DNA from: Prevotella sp.
GTDB taxonomy: Bacteria; Bacteroidota; Bacteroidia; Bacteroidales; Bacteroidaceae
Assembly (NCBI GenBank): GCA_017554385.1
Contig: JAFZIL010000014.1
Location: 1 to 64,000, forward strand
DNA: 64,000 nucleotides
Direction: 5' to 3'
Both the position numbers and the translations under genes were made by a program. Positions 56,736-64,000 of the stretch are shown piece by piece. Position 1 is the stretch's first letter. Every line of letters starts with the position of its first letter. The notes under the pieces were generated by a model. The model was not told the DNA's origin, made no database searches, and worked only from the letters and a program-made list of their open reading frames with translations.

Positions 56736-58220
56736 ATGGAATCGACGATTGAACGTATCATCTACCAGCTGACCTATCATCCTGACGAGCCGATGCTCTT
56801 CAGCAGCGGGCTGTTCCTGTTCCTGTTCCTGGGGTTTGCCTTCCTCTACATGATGTTGCAGCATACGCGCACCTTGCGTCTGCTCTTTGTCACGGCCTTC
56901 TCCTATTATTTCTACTATAAGTCGAGCGGCTTCTATTTCTTCCTGCTTGCGGTCGTTACGCTGAGCGATTATCTCATTGCCGCAGGCATCTACAAGCTGA
57001 AAGACAGAAAAACCACTGGCAGGGCACTTGTGGCCCTCTCGCTGCTCGTCGACCTTGGGTTGTTGGGCTATTTCAAGTACACCAACTTCTTCTGCGGCAT
57101 GTGGGAACAGATGGTGGGCGGCAATTTCCAGCCCTACGACATCTTCCTGCCCGTGGGCATCTCGTTCTTCACGTTCCAGTCGATGAGTTATGTCATCGAC
57201 GTCTACCGGGGCGACCTGAAACCCCTTTCGTCGTTGCTCGACTATGCTTTCTACGTGTCGTTCTTCCCGCAGTTGGTGGCTGGCCCTATTGTTCGTGCAC
57301 GCGACTTTGCCCCTCAGATACGCCGTCCGCTGCAGATCACCGATGACATGTTTGCCCGAGGTGTCTGTCTCATAGCCACAGGATTGTTCAAGAAGGCCGT
57401 CATCAGCGACTATATCTCGTTGAACTTCGTCGACCGCATCTTCGACAATCCCTCGCTCTACAGCGGTGTCGAGAACCTGCTGGGCGTCTATGGCTATACG
57501 CTGCAGATCTACTGCGATTTCTCCGGCTATAGCGATATGGCCATTGGCATCGCCCTGCTCCTGGGTTTCCGCTTCCCCATGAACTTCAACGCTCCCTACC
57601 GCTCCGAGAGCATCACCGACTTCTGGCGCCGTTGGCACATCTCGCTCTCGTCGTGGATACGCGACTATATATACATTTCCTTAGGCGGCAATCGCAAGGG
57701 TCGCGTGCGTACATACTTCAATCTGATTGTCACCATGCTGCTTGGCGGCCTCTGGCACGGAGCAAGCCTTAACTTCGTGGCGTGGGGCGGCATGCACGGC
57801 GTGGCCTTGGCTGTGCACAAGTGGCTGCGTACCAACATTTTCCGTCACGACCGTAGCTATAGCAGTCACGGCTTGCGCAAGTTTGCGGCCATGCTGCTGA
57901 CGTTCCATTTCGTGGCTTTCTGCTGGATATTCTTCCGCAACCATACCTTCGGCGATGCCTGGACGATGCTCGACTGCATCTTCACCAACTTCCATCCCGA
58001 ACTGTTCTCTCAGGTTGTCGAGGGCTATGTCTATGTGTTCGGGCTCATCGCCTTCGGCTATCTCACCCATTTCGTGCCCGACAGCTGGCAGGAAGCCTTC
58101 ATCGGTGTGCTCCGCAGGGGAGGCGTCTTCCTCTGTGCCCTTGTGATGGCTGTTGTCATTTATCTGGTCATTCAGGTGAAGAGTTCTACCATCCAACCCT
58201 TCATCTACTTCCAGTTCTGA
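56736..58220 (+). CDS. MBOAT family O-acyltransferase
   Basis: A 494-residue polytopic membrane protein of the AlgI/DltB/PatA type that moves acetyl (or other acyl) groups across the inner membrane. About ten hydrophobic segments are seen. Family motifs are LPVGISFFTFQSMSYVIDVY, SGYSDMAIGIALLLGFRFPM and GLWHGASLNFVAWGG, which contains the conserved active-site His. It pairs with the SGNH protein upstream. The polymer that is acylated cannot be told; capsule, peptidoglycan and exopolysaccharide are candidates. Confidence 0.94.
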   Translation: MESTIERIIYQLTYHPDEPMLFSSGLFLFLFLGFAFLYMMLQHTRTLRLLFVTAFSYYFYYKSSGFYFFLLAVVTLSDYLIAAGIYKLKDRKTTGRALVALSLLVDLGLLGYFKYTNFFCGMWEQMVGGNFQPYDIFLPVGISFFTFQSMSYVIDVYRGDLKPLSSLLDYAFYVSFFPQLVAGPIVRARDFAPQIRRPLQITDDMFARGVCLIATGLFKKAVISDYISLNFVDRIFDNPSLYSGVENLLGVYGYTLQIYCDFSGYSDMAIGIALLLGFRFPMNFNAPYRSESITDFWRRWHISLSSWIRDYIYISLGGNRKGRVRTYFNLIVTMLLGGLWHGASLNFVAWGGMHGVALAVHKWLRTNIFRHDRSYSSHGLRKFAAMLLTFHFVAFCWIFFRNHTFGDAWTMLDCIFTNFHPELFSQVVEGYVYVFGLIAFGYLTHFVPDSWQEAFIGVLRRGGVFLCALVMAVVIYLVIQVKSSTIQPFIYFQF

Positions 58221-58294
58221 CACCTCGACTTTGCAGTCTTCCCCATTATAGTGCAAAAAAGTGCTAAACGTGGTGTTTTCTCGTAATAAATGTG

Positions 58295-58302
58295 TAACTT
58301 TG
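58295..58302 (+). promoter_or_regulatory. -7 box of the PPi-PFK gene
   Basis: TAACTTTG lies 55 bp upstream of the start in the 137-bp gap after the MBOAT gene. The -33 region is T-rich (GTGTTTT) at short spacing. Confidence 0.6.
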
Positions 58303-58357
58303 CGCCATATTTAACATTCGTCCGGATTTTATTCTTTTTAAATAACAAAACAGATTT

Positions 58358-59995
58358 ATGGAAAAAAGTGCATTGCAGATGGCAAGAGCCGCCTATCAGC
58401 CTAAGCTGCCACGCGGCCTGCAGGGTGCAGTAAAGGTGCAGGAGGGTGCTCCTACACAGAGTGTCGACAATCAGGAAGAGATCAAGCAGCTCTTCCCCAA
58501 CACCTACGGCATGCCGCTCGTAGAGTTTGTTCCCGGTGAGGAGACGAAGCACGAGCCCATGAACGTGGGTATCATTCTGAGTGGTGGTCAGGCTCCTGGC
58601 GGTCACAACGTGATTACCGGCCTGTTCGACGCCGTGAAGAAGCTCAACCCCGAGAACCGCCTCTATGGTTTCATCCTCGGCCCTGGTGGTCTTGTCGACC
58701 ACAACTACATGGAGCTGACCAAGGAGATTGTCGACGAGTATCGCAACACCGGCGGCTTCGACATGATTGGCTCGGGACGTACGAAGCTTGAGAAGGTCGA
58801 GCAGTTCGAGAAGGGTCTTGAGATTATCCGCGAGCTTGGCATCAAGGCCATCGTCATCATCGGTGGCGACGACTCCAACACCAACGCCTGCGTGCTGGCC
58901 GAATACTATGCTGCCAAGAACTACGGTGTGCAGGTCATCGGCTGCCCGAAGACCATCGACGGCGACCTGAAGAACGACCAGATTGAGACCTCGTTCGGCT
59001 TCGACACCGCCTGCAAGACCTACTCAGAGCTCATCGGCAATATCGAGCGCGACTGTAACTCGGCTCGCAAGTACTGGCACTTCATCAAGGTGATGGGCCG
59101 CTCGGCCAGCCACATCGCCCTTGAGTGCGCACTTCAGACGCAGCCAAACATCTGCCTCATCAGCGAGGAGGTCGAGGCTAAGGCCATGTCGCTCAACGAC
59201 ATCGTCGACTATATCGCCAATGCAGTGGCCGTGCGCGCTGCCGACGGCAATAACTTCGGTACCGTCATCATCCCCGAGGGCGTCATCGAGTTCATCCCCG
59301 CCATCAAGAAGCTCATTGCCCAGCTCAACGACGTGCTGGCTATGCCCGAGGCCAAGGAGATCAGCCGCGACGAGCAGGTAGACTTTGCCAAGAGCCACCT
59401 CACCGAGGAGAACCTTGCCGTGTTCAACTCGCTGCCCGTAGGTGTGGCCCGTCAGCTCGCCCTCGACCGCGACCCCCACGGCAACGTGCAGGTATCGCTC
59501 ATCGAGACCGAGAAGCTGCTCTCTACGATGGTTGCCCAGAAGCTGGAGAAGATGAAGAAGAAGGGCACGTTCGTAGGCAAGTTCTCTACCCAGCACCACT
59601 TCTTCGGCTACGAGGGACGCTGTGCCGCTCCTTCGAACTTCGATGCCGACTACTGCTACGCCCTTGGAGCCAGTGCCGCCCAGCTCATCGCTGCCGGCAA
59701 GACCGGCTACATGGCCATCGTGAAGAACACCACCGCTCCTGCCGACGAGTGGAAGGCAGGCGGCGTGCCCATCACGATGATGATGAACATGGAGAAGCGC
59801 AACGGCGAGATGAAGCCCGTCATCCGCAAGGCACTCGTAGAGCTCGACGGTGCTCCCTTCAAGGAGTTTGCCGCCAACCGCGACGAGTGGGCACGCAAGA
59901 CGGCCTACGTATATCCCGGCCCCATCCAGTACTGGGGACCCACCGAGGTTTGCGACCAGCCGACACGCACGCTCGCACTGGAGCAGGCAAAATAG
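58358..59995 (+). CDS. pfp: Pyrophosphate-dependent phosphofructokinase
   Basis: Reversible glycolytic enzyme that phosphorylates fructose 6-phosphate with PPi. Motifs are [15 protein letters not shown] (PPi loop), [10 protein letters not shown] (Asp replacing the Gly of ATP-PFK, the PPi signature), [11 protein letters not shown] and [11 protein letters not shown]. The length of 545 residues fits the plant-type/long PFP group found in Bacteroidetes. Codons strongly favour C and G at the third position, as expected of a highly expressed gene. Confidence 0.96.
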   Translation: MEKSALQMARAAYQPKLPRGLQGAVKVQEGAPTQSVDNQEEIKQLFPNTYGMPLVEFVPGEETKHEPMNVGIILSGGQAPGGHNVITGLFDAVKKLNPENRLYGFILGPGGLVDHNYMELTKEIVDEYRNTGGFDMIGSGRTKLEKVEQFEKGLEIIRELGIKAIVIIGGDDSNTNACVLAEYYAAKNYGVQVIGCPKTIDGDLKNDQIETSFGFDTACKTYSELIGNIERDCNSARKYWHFIKVMGRSASHIALECALQTQPNICLISEEVEAKAMSLNDIVDYIANAVAVRAADGNNFGTVIIPEGVIEFIPAIKKLIAQLNDVLAMPEAKEISRDEQVDFAKSHLTEENLAVFNSLPVGVARQLALDRDPHGNVQVSLIETEKLLSTMVAQKLEKMKKKGTFVGKFSTQHHFFGYEGRCAAPSNFDADYCYALGASAAQLIAAGKTGYMAIVKNTTAPADEWKAGGVPITMMMNMEKRNGEMKPVIRKALVELDGAPFKEFAANRDEWARKTAYVYPGPIQYWGPTEVCDQPTRTLALEQAK

Positions 59996-60005
59996 TCTTC
60001 TTTAG

Positions 60006-60100
60006 TGTAGAGTTTAGAGTGTAGAGTTTGCTACCGCTGTCCCTTTTCGCAGCCATCAAGGGCGGTAGCAAACTCTACACTCTACACTCTAAACTCTACA
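60006..60100. repeat. Large hairpin made of 7-bp repeats
   Basis: The left arm (60006-60037: tgtagagtttagagtgtaga and on to ctaccgc) pairs with the right arm (60062-60100). Each arm is itself a run of TAGAGTN heptamers and the right arm has one more unit. The loop is 24 bp. It lies between pfp and the lysozyme gene and could serve as a terminator, or as an RNA structure before the lysozyme start codon at 60108. Confidence 0.85.
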
Positions 60101-60107
60101 TTCGTAG

Positions 60108-61007
60108 ATGCCAACCACGCGTAAAACCAAGAATAGAAAGCGACTGACGAGCCCCGTGCGCCGCAAGCGCCCTGGCCCGTTGGTGCGCCTGCTGCAGAAA
60201 ATGCCTCGCTGGGCCTACTGGCTGGGTGGTCTTGCTGTGGCAGCGGGCTACGTGTGGTTCTTCTACTATTTCTTCGTCTCGCCCTTCGGCTTTCGCTGGA
60301 AGGCACTCTATGGATATGTGTCGATGCCCGACGGTTATGAAATCCACGGCATCGACATATCCCATTATCAGGGCGACATCGACTGGGAGGTGCTGCGCAA
60401 CCAGGGCATGATTAACAAGTGTCCCGTGCGCTTTGTCATGATCAAGGCCACCGAGGGTGCCAACCGTACCGACCCGAACTTCCATGAAAACTTCGAGCAG
60501 GCGCTGGAGTACGGCTTCACCCGCGGAGCCTATCATTTCTACAGCGTCCACTCTACTGCTGCCGAGCAGGCACGCTACTTCATCAAGACGGTTCGACTGG
60601 AGAAGGGCGACCTGCCGCCAGTGCTCGACGTGGAGCACAAGCCACGGAAGCAGAGCGACGAGGAGTTCAGGAGCAGCGTGCGCCAGTGGCTCGACATCGT
60701 CGAGGACCACTACGGCGTGAAGCCCATCATCTACACCTACTACAAGTTCAAGATGCGCTATCTCAGCGACGAGGTCTTCGACCAGTACCCCTACTGGATT
60801 GCCCACTACTACGTGGACAGCGTGGAGTACAAGGGCCAGTGGAAGTTCTGGCAGCACACCGACGTAGGGCGACTGCCAGGCATCAAGGGCTACGTCGACT
60901 TCAACATCTACAACGGCTCCTACTACGACCTGCGCCAGCTCACCATCGGCAGTCAGGAAACCATAGGCACGGAAGCCTACGGGGGAGAGGAAGAACAGGA
61001 TTATTAA
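60108..61007 (+). CDS. GH25 lysozyme (membrane-anchored)
   Basis: A 299-residue muramidase of glycoside hydrolase family 25. A basic N-terminus and a single membrane helix (AYWLGGLAVAAGYVWFFYYF) anchor it. The catalytic domain has GIDISHYQGDIDW (first Asp), FVMIKATEGANRTD, PPVLDVEHKP (Asp and Glu pair) and KFWQHTDVG. It cleaves beta-1,4 bonds between MurNAc and GlcNAc. It may remodel the cell's own wall, or it may be a leftover phage-like gene. Confidence 0.93.
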   Translation: MPTTRKTKNRKRLTSPVRRKRPGPLVRLLQKMPRWAYWLGGLAVAAGYVWFFYYFFVSPFGFRWKALYGYVSMPDGYEIHGIDISHYQGDIDWEVLRNQGMINKCPVRFVMIKATEGANRTDPNFHENFEQALEYGFTRGAYHFYSVHSTAAEQARYFIKTVRLEKGDLPPVLDVEHKPRKQSDEEFRSSVRQWLDIVEDHYGVKPIIYTYYKFKMRYLSDEVFDQYPYWIAHYYVDSVEYKGQWKFWQHTDVGRLPGIKGYVDFNIYNGSYYDLRQLTIGSQETIGTEAYGGEEEQDY

Positions 61008-61080
61008 GGATTCGTTTATCAGCATGACATCAGATTGGACACCCTATTTCGGGTAGTGAAAAAAAATTTTAGGCAAACGT
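61008..61080. other. Non-coding boundary before the mobile-looking cassette
   Basis: A 73-bp stretch after the lysozyme stop ending in gaaaaaaaattttaggcaaa. No attachment site or terminator could be supported by reading alone. Confidence 0.4.
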
Positions 61081-61081
61081 A

Positions 61082-61111
61082 TTGTTATTCGGAAAATATG
61101 TAGTACCTTTG
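61082..61111 (+). promoter_or_regulatory. Promoter of the cassette
   Basis: TTG (61082-61084), a 19-bp gap and TACCTTTG (61104-61111). Transcription would start near 61118, before a small reading frame and the 245-residue gene. Confidence 0.75.
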
Positions 61112-61157
61112 CACTCGGTATTACACAAGCTCAAGAATTGAGGAGGTAAAAAAGACG

Positions 61158-61490
61158 ATGATGCTGACAATGACGCCCATAACGATTTTAGCGGCACGCA
61201 CTGCACGGAGTAGCAGGGCGGCCCGTGGCATGGTTGGCGGCGGCATACGTGTTGTTTTTCTCGGAGATTCTTCACGGATAGTGGCGGATGCCACTGTATT
61301 AGGAAGCAGGGATTATCAGACGATTATTGACGTAAGGAGAAACAATGAAAGCCAGACTTTTTATCGCTATGACTCAGCAGCAACATACACGAGCAAGGCC
61401 CGACGGCGGGCTGATGATCACCCAGGAAACGGTGGTCGGCATCGTCATGCGCAAACTGCAAGTGTATGGCAGGGAGACGGCACAGCGTGA
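61158..61490 (+). CDS. Possible small leader or basic protein, 110 residues
   Basis: This frame begins MMLTMTPITILAARTARSSR and is preceded by gaggaggtaaaaaagacg, a strong Shine-Dalgarno that is unusual here. It overlaps the next gene by 146 bp in another frame, and from about residue 63 its sequence is the shadow of that gene, so the true product may be short, a leader peptide, or absent. Two ATGs are possible at the start. No family is recognised. Confidence 0.35.
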   Translation: MMLTMTPITILAARTARSSRAARGMVGGGIRVVFLGDSSRIVADATVLGSRDYQTIIDVRRNNESQTFYRYDSAATYTSKARRRADDHPGNGGRHRHAQTASVWQGDGTA

Positions 61491-62082
61491 CTTCGAGGCT
61501 TTGGACAGTGTGCTTTCGGACTTGCCGGGTTGGGCTGCCACGAAGAAGGCCGTAGAGGATATTTTCTTCAGGGACAATCAGCAGAAACGACAGGAAAGCG
61601 TGGAACGCGACATGGAGTTGACGCGCATGTTGCAGTATGGATTCATGAGTATGAGCCAAATGTTCCAAAAGGGTGACAGCCACCCTGTAGGGAACCATAC
61701 GGAAGGCAGCAGGAAGCCTGACATCTCAGACGAGCACATCTGCCGATGTCTGGAGCAACTGATGGCAGAGGAATGGCGACCTGGCAAACCACTTTTCTGC
61801 CAACAGAGCCACTGGCAAGCGGTGTTCCGCATACTCAGCGACTTTGGGAAGTTTGCCGACGATGACTTCGACGGCTTCGACTCCTGGGTGCTCAGGGTCG
61901 TGCCTGCGCAACTGAGGCTGCTCTATAGTAAACAGTCGGTGAAGAACATCAGTCAGACGCTGTTCAACAAGCAGTTTGACAAATGGACCTATGATTCACA
62001 ACTGATGAAGAAACGGACGCCTTACGACCGAATGGAACAGATAGCAAGGCGGTTCAAGGAACTGCTCGAAGGGCGGGACTGA
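61345..62082 (+). CDS. Unknown protein, 245 residues, upstream of a VirE-like gene
   Basis: The product begins MKARLFIAMTQQQHTRARPD and is preceded by taaggagaaac, a good Shine-Dalgarno. The sequence is mostly helical and charged (LQVYGRETAQRDFEALDSVL, MELTRMLQYGFMSMSQMFQK). The centre is less ordered and the C-terminus reads PYDRMEQIARRFKELLEGRD. I do not recognise the family. It is paired with the VirE-like gene and, from its position, may be a regulator or a replication accessory; that is inference. Confidence 0.65.
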   Translation: MKARLFIAMTQQQHTRARPDGGLMITQETVVGIVMRKLQVYGRETAQRDFEALDSVLSDLPGWAATKKAVEDIFFRDNQQKRQESVERDMELTRMLQYGFMSMSQMFQKGDSHPVGNHTEGSRKPDISDEHICRCLEQLMAEEWRPGKPLFCQQSHWQAVFRILSDFGKFADDDFDGFDSWVLRVVPAQLRLLYSKQSVKNISQTLFNKQFDKWTYDSQLMKKRTPYDRMEQIARRFKELLEGRD

Positions 62083-62083
62083 C

Positions 62084-62190
62084 TTTATACCCGACGCTTT
62101 TCCGACAGCAAAAGTTCCAGCGAAGAGACCGTTTTTTTACCAGACGATTAACCCTGCGCTTGACTTTTTTACCCGACTATTTACCCGAAC
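62084..62190. repeat. Short direct repeats of an acccgac word
   Basis: The words tacccgacg, accagacg, tacccgac and tacccgaa occur about four to five times, often after a T run, in the 174-bp gap before the VirE-like gene. They could be binding sites of a replication or regulatory protein (iteron-like) or slipped repeats. Confidence 0.45.
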
Positions 62191-62192
62191 CG

Positions 62193-62222
62193 ATTGCCCC
62201 TCGCGGGCAATTTCTTTTTTTG
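62193..62222 (+). terminator. Intrinsic terminator before the VirE-like gene
   Basis: The stem attgccc (62193-62199) pairs with gggcaat (62205-62211), followed by ttcttttttt. It ends the 245-residue gene's transcript and abuts the -7 box TACCTTTG at 62223-62230 of the next gene. Confidence 0.8.
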
Positions 62223-62230
62223 TACCTTTG
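62223..62230 (+). promoter_or_regulatory. -7 box of the VirE-like gene
   Basis: TACCTTTG lies 26 bp upstream of the ATG at 62257. The -33 region overlaps the terminator stem (TTG at 62194-62196, spacing 26, longer than usual). Confidence 0.6.
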
Positions 62231-62256
62231 TGGCAGAATCAACAAAACTGGAGATT

Positions 62257-64000
62257 ATGACACAAAAACAACTTTTACAACAACAGCGGGTGAGCCTCTT
62301 CCAGAACTTGCTCTCTATAGTCAGCGTGACGGCTGCGCTGGACGAGGTGCTGCGGCTCATACGCTATGACAGCAGTGTGGAAGGCAAGACCGACAGCTAC
62401 CGCAAGATGATGGCGGTGCTGGGCAAGGCGAAAGCCGACGAGGAACTGAAGCAGAAACAGCTACCGGCCGTCTCGGTGGCGGTGCTCTTCGACGGCAACG
62501 GACGAAAGGCGGCGCATATATTGGGATTCACTGGGCTGGCTCTTGTAGATATTGATAGCCTCACCCCTAACCCCTCTCCAAAGGGAGAGGGGAACTTTAA
62601 GGGCGAGGGGAGTGGTTACTCTGTACTTGACGAGGCCTTTGAAAAGGTAAAGGCCGACCCGCATACGCTAATGGTATATCGCACGGTGAGCGGAGAGGGG
62701 CTACGAATCATATACCGCTATGAGCGTGAGGCCACAGACCCCACCCCTGGCCCCTCCCCTGCGAGGGGAGGGGAAAGGCTACGGGTAGGCGAGCTCCGCT
62801 CGGGAATGTCGCTACGTCTCGATGCTACCTCCTGGCGGGCTGCGTTCCTGAAAGGCAACCAGTACTATGCTGAGCTGACTGGTCATGAGTACGACGAGCA
62901 GTGTGGCGACTACTCGCGGCTATGCGGACTGGCCCATGACGAGCAGGTGTATGTGAACTGGGAGGCTATGCCGTTTGTGATTTCTGACGCGGAGATCCTG
63001 ACGGCCAATTTCGACGGGAAGAACGAGAAGGGAAAGCCACGGCGTGAACATCCCACGGGCACTTTTCAAGTGACCGTAGACGATGCATGGCCCAAGGTGG
63101 AGCAGGCGTTGCAGCGCAAGGGAATGGTGTACCAGAGCGGGCATCATCACGACTACGTGATGCACGCAGCGTTTCTGATGAACCGCTACGGCGTGGACTT
63201 GGACGAGTTGCTCGGGTGGGCCTCGCAGGAGTGGAGCGACTATGACGCGAAGCAGCGTGACAGTACCATCCGCAGTTGCTACCGTAAGACCAACGAGCAC
63301 GGCACATGGCGGCTGAACCGACAAGGGCGCAAGGCAAAAGAAACATCGATGATCACCTTGCCTGAGATTCGCGAGTGGCTCAGGCAGCACGTAGAGGTCA
63401 TCTACAATGTGGTGACGGACATGTCGATGTATCGAATATTACAGACCCCACCCCTGACCCCTCCCCTTGAGGGGCGGGGAATGGCTGCGCACAGGGATTC
63501 CGTAGCCTTTCCCCTTGAGGGGCGGGGAACGGCTGCGCACAGGGATTCCGTAGCCTTTCCCCTTGAGGGGCGGGGAACGGCTGCGCACAGGGATTCCGTA
63601 GGCACATTCCCGAGCGGAGCTCGCCTACCCGTAGGCACTCCCCTCCCCTGTAGGGGAGGGGTCGGGGGTGGGGTCAGTAACTATGACTGGCAACAACTGG
63701 ACGAGCGGGTGGTCTGCTCCATGCGTTCACAGATGGCGGCAGACACAGGCAAGCGCGTGCTGAAAAACGACGTGATGGACGTGCTGCACTCCGACTTTGC
63801 GCGGCTCTACCATCCCGTGCGTGAGTACATAGAGGCACTGCCCGGATGGGACGGGAAGGACCGTGTGAAGGAACTGGCAAGAAAAGCCCACCCAAGCCCT
63901 CCCGAAGGGAGGGATGTTCAGATAGATAACGCCCGCGAACATTTCGCAGCATCAGGTAACCAGACATCCCCTCCTTGGGAGGGTTTCTTGCCAGAGCAAG
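62257..64000 (+). CDS. VirE/BT4734-like replication protein with primase-like N-terminus, partial, with repeat insertions
   Basis: The frame is open from ATG 62257 to the window end (581 residues, no stop). The N-terminus resembles PrimPol-type primases: VDID (98-100 region) as the metal D-h-D and SGEGLRI as the later motif. Around residue 520 the VirE domain begins (PVREYIEALPGWDGKDRV). VirE family proteins are P-loop ATPases on mobile elements; here that part is cut by the window. At least four GC-rich repeats are translated in frame: residues about 102-120 (LTPNPSPKGEG), 161-185 (PTPGPSPARGG), 396-475 (three copies of FPLEGRGTAAHRDSV), and 544-578 (HPSPPEGRD, SPPWEGF). The first lies directly after the D-h-D motif. 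Confidence 0.8.
   Translation, partial: MTQKQLLQQQRVSLFQNLLSIVSVTAALDEVLRLIRYDSSVEGKTDSYRKMMAVLGKAKADEELKQKQLPAVSVAVLFDGNGRKAAHILGFTGLALVDIDSLTPNPSPKGEGNFKGEGSGYSVLDEAFEKVKADPHTLMVYRTVSGEGLRIIYRYEREATDPTPGPSPARGGERLRVGELRSGMSLRLDATSWRAAFLKGNQYYAELTGHEYDEQCGDYSRLCGLAHDEQVYVNWEAMPFVISDAEILTANFDGKNEKGKPRREHPTGTFQVTVDDAWPKVEQALQRKGMVYQSGHHHDYVMHAAFLMNRYGVDLDELLGWASQEWSDYDAKQRDSTIRSCYRKTNEHGTWRLNRQGRKAKETSMITLPEIREWLRQHVEVIYNVVTDMSMYRILQTPPLTPPLEGRGMAAHRDSVAFPLEGRGTAAHRDSVAFPLEGRGTAAHRDSVGTFPSGARLPVGTPLPCRGGVGGGVSNYDWQQLDERVVCSMRSQMAADTGKRVLKNDVMDVLHSDFARLYHPVREYIEALPGWDGKDRVKELARKAHPSPPEGRDVQIDNAREHFAASGNQTSPPWEGFLPEQ
62560..62616. repeat. In-frame GC-rich repeat 1 in the VirE-like gene
   Basis: The sequence cacccctaacccctctccaa and the following gggagagggg form a palindrome translated as LTPNPSPKGEGNFKGEGSG. 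It lies immediately after the VDIDS motif of the primase-like domain. Confidence 0.75.
62737..62811. repeat. In-frame GC-rich repeat 2 in the VirE-like gene
   Basis: cagaccccacccctggcccc, then gcgaggggagggg and ggctacgggtaggcgagctc. The last module recurs in reverse complement at about 63601-63637, so both inserts draw on the same repeat. Confidence 0.75.
63442..63681. repeat. Composite in-frame repeat 3 with 48-bp triplication
   Basis: Terminal inverted repeats (acagaccccacccctgaccc at the left; 23 of 26 bases match the complement of the right end) enclose three 48-bp units (63457-63504, 63505-63552, 63553-63600) encoding PLEGRG(M/T)AAHRDSV. A segment shared with repeat 2 follows. The outer module is nearly identical to the intergenic element at 21129-21180. 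The frame stays open through all of it. Confidence 0.85.
63878..63992. repeat. In-frame palindromic insert 4 near the window end
   Basis: The arms tggcaagaaa (63876-63885) and tttcttgcca (about 63983-63992) enclose two CCCTCCC...GGGAGGG-type palindromes (agccctcccgaagggaggg and cccctccttgggaggg). It is translated as HPSPPEGRD and SPPWEGF within the VirE-like protein. Confidence 0.7.

Noticed and set aside
55371..57638. A 755-codon open frame on the minus strand opposite the SGNH and MBOAT genes
   Set aside because: It spans the junction of two well-supported plus-strand genes and lacks any family motif; codon-bias shadow.
60096..61025. A 309-codon open frame opposite the GH25 lysozyme
   Set aside because: It is the complement shadow of a gene with clear GH25 catalytic motifs.
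62257..64000. The VirE-like gene as a frameshifted pseudogene because of low-complexity inserts
   Set aside because: The frame remains open throughout, and homologous-looking sequence resumes in frame after every insert. A pseudogene cannot be fully excluded because the 3' part is missing.

Overview
The window reads as chromosomal DNA of a Bacteroidales bacterium, most like Prevotella and its relatives. Promoters repeatedly match the Bacteroidetes form (TTTG, 19-21 bp, TAnnTTTG). LpxC is fused to FabZ, glycolysis uses a PPi-dependent phosphofructokinase, secreted proteins end in a YDLQGR-type tail, and Shine-Dalgarno sequences are mostly absent. Most genes lie on the minus strand in long operons.

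Layout. 1-2619 is a complete IS66-family element whose left inverted repeat begins at base 1. 2744-6332 is ffh-folD-small TPR gene-trpS. 6429-18577 is a secretion-linked operon: a 3172-residue LamG/Fn3 surface protein, a smaller secreted relative, a 72-residue acidic peptide, a TerB/DnaJ protein and queH. 18832-20622 is a secreted esterase. 21232-24387 is a PA14-containing GH31 glycosidase, preceded by two identical tRNA-Lys genes. 24773-31131 is a MacAB/TolC-type efflux operon ending in its own LytS/LytTR pair. 31521-39908 is lpxD-lpxC/fabZ-lpxA-miaA-PBP1A-PIF1 helicase, with an HD hydrolase gene upstream. 41880-45939 (plus strand) holds a CotH-like secreted protein, prfA and pyrF. 45992-51706 is purC-menG-aroE-TPM-lemA-purM. 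51868-54559 is maeB-folK. 54664-58220 is a TetR-SGNH-MBOAT acylation operon. 58358-61007 holds PPi-PFK and a GH25 lysozyme. 61008-64000 starts a mobile-looking cassette with an unknown protein and a VirE/primase-like protein that runs off the window.

The most unusual signal is in the repeats. GC-rich palindromic repeats occur between genes and also, translated in frame, inside coding sequences. The VirE-like gene carries at least four, including a 48-bp unit in triplicate. A second class of degenerate short direct repeats (7-9 bp, sometimes 18-29 bp) fills gaps inside operons, often swallowing the stop codon of the upstream gene. The period is usually not a multiple of three, so stops recur in all frames. 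The same class interrupts GH31 and the giant LamG gene in frame.

All calls come from reading the sequence. Family names rest on recognised motifs, not on database searches.
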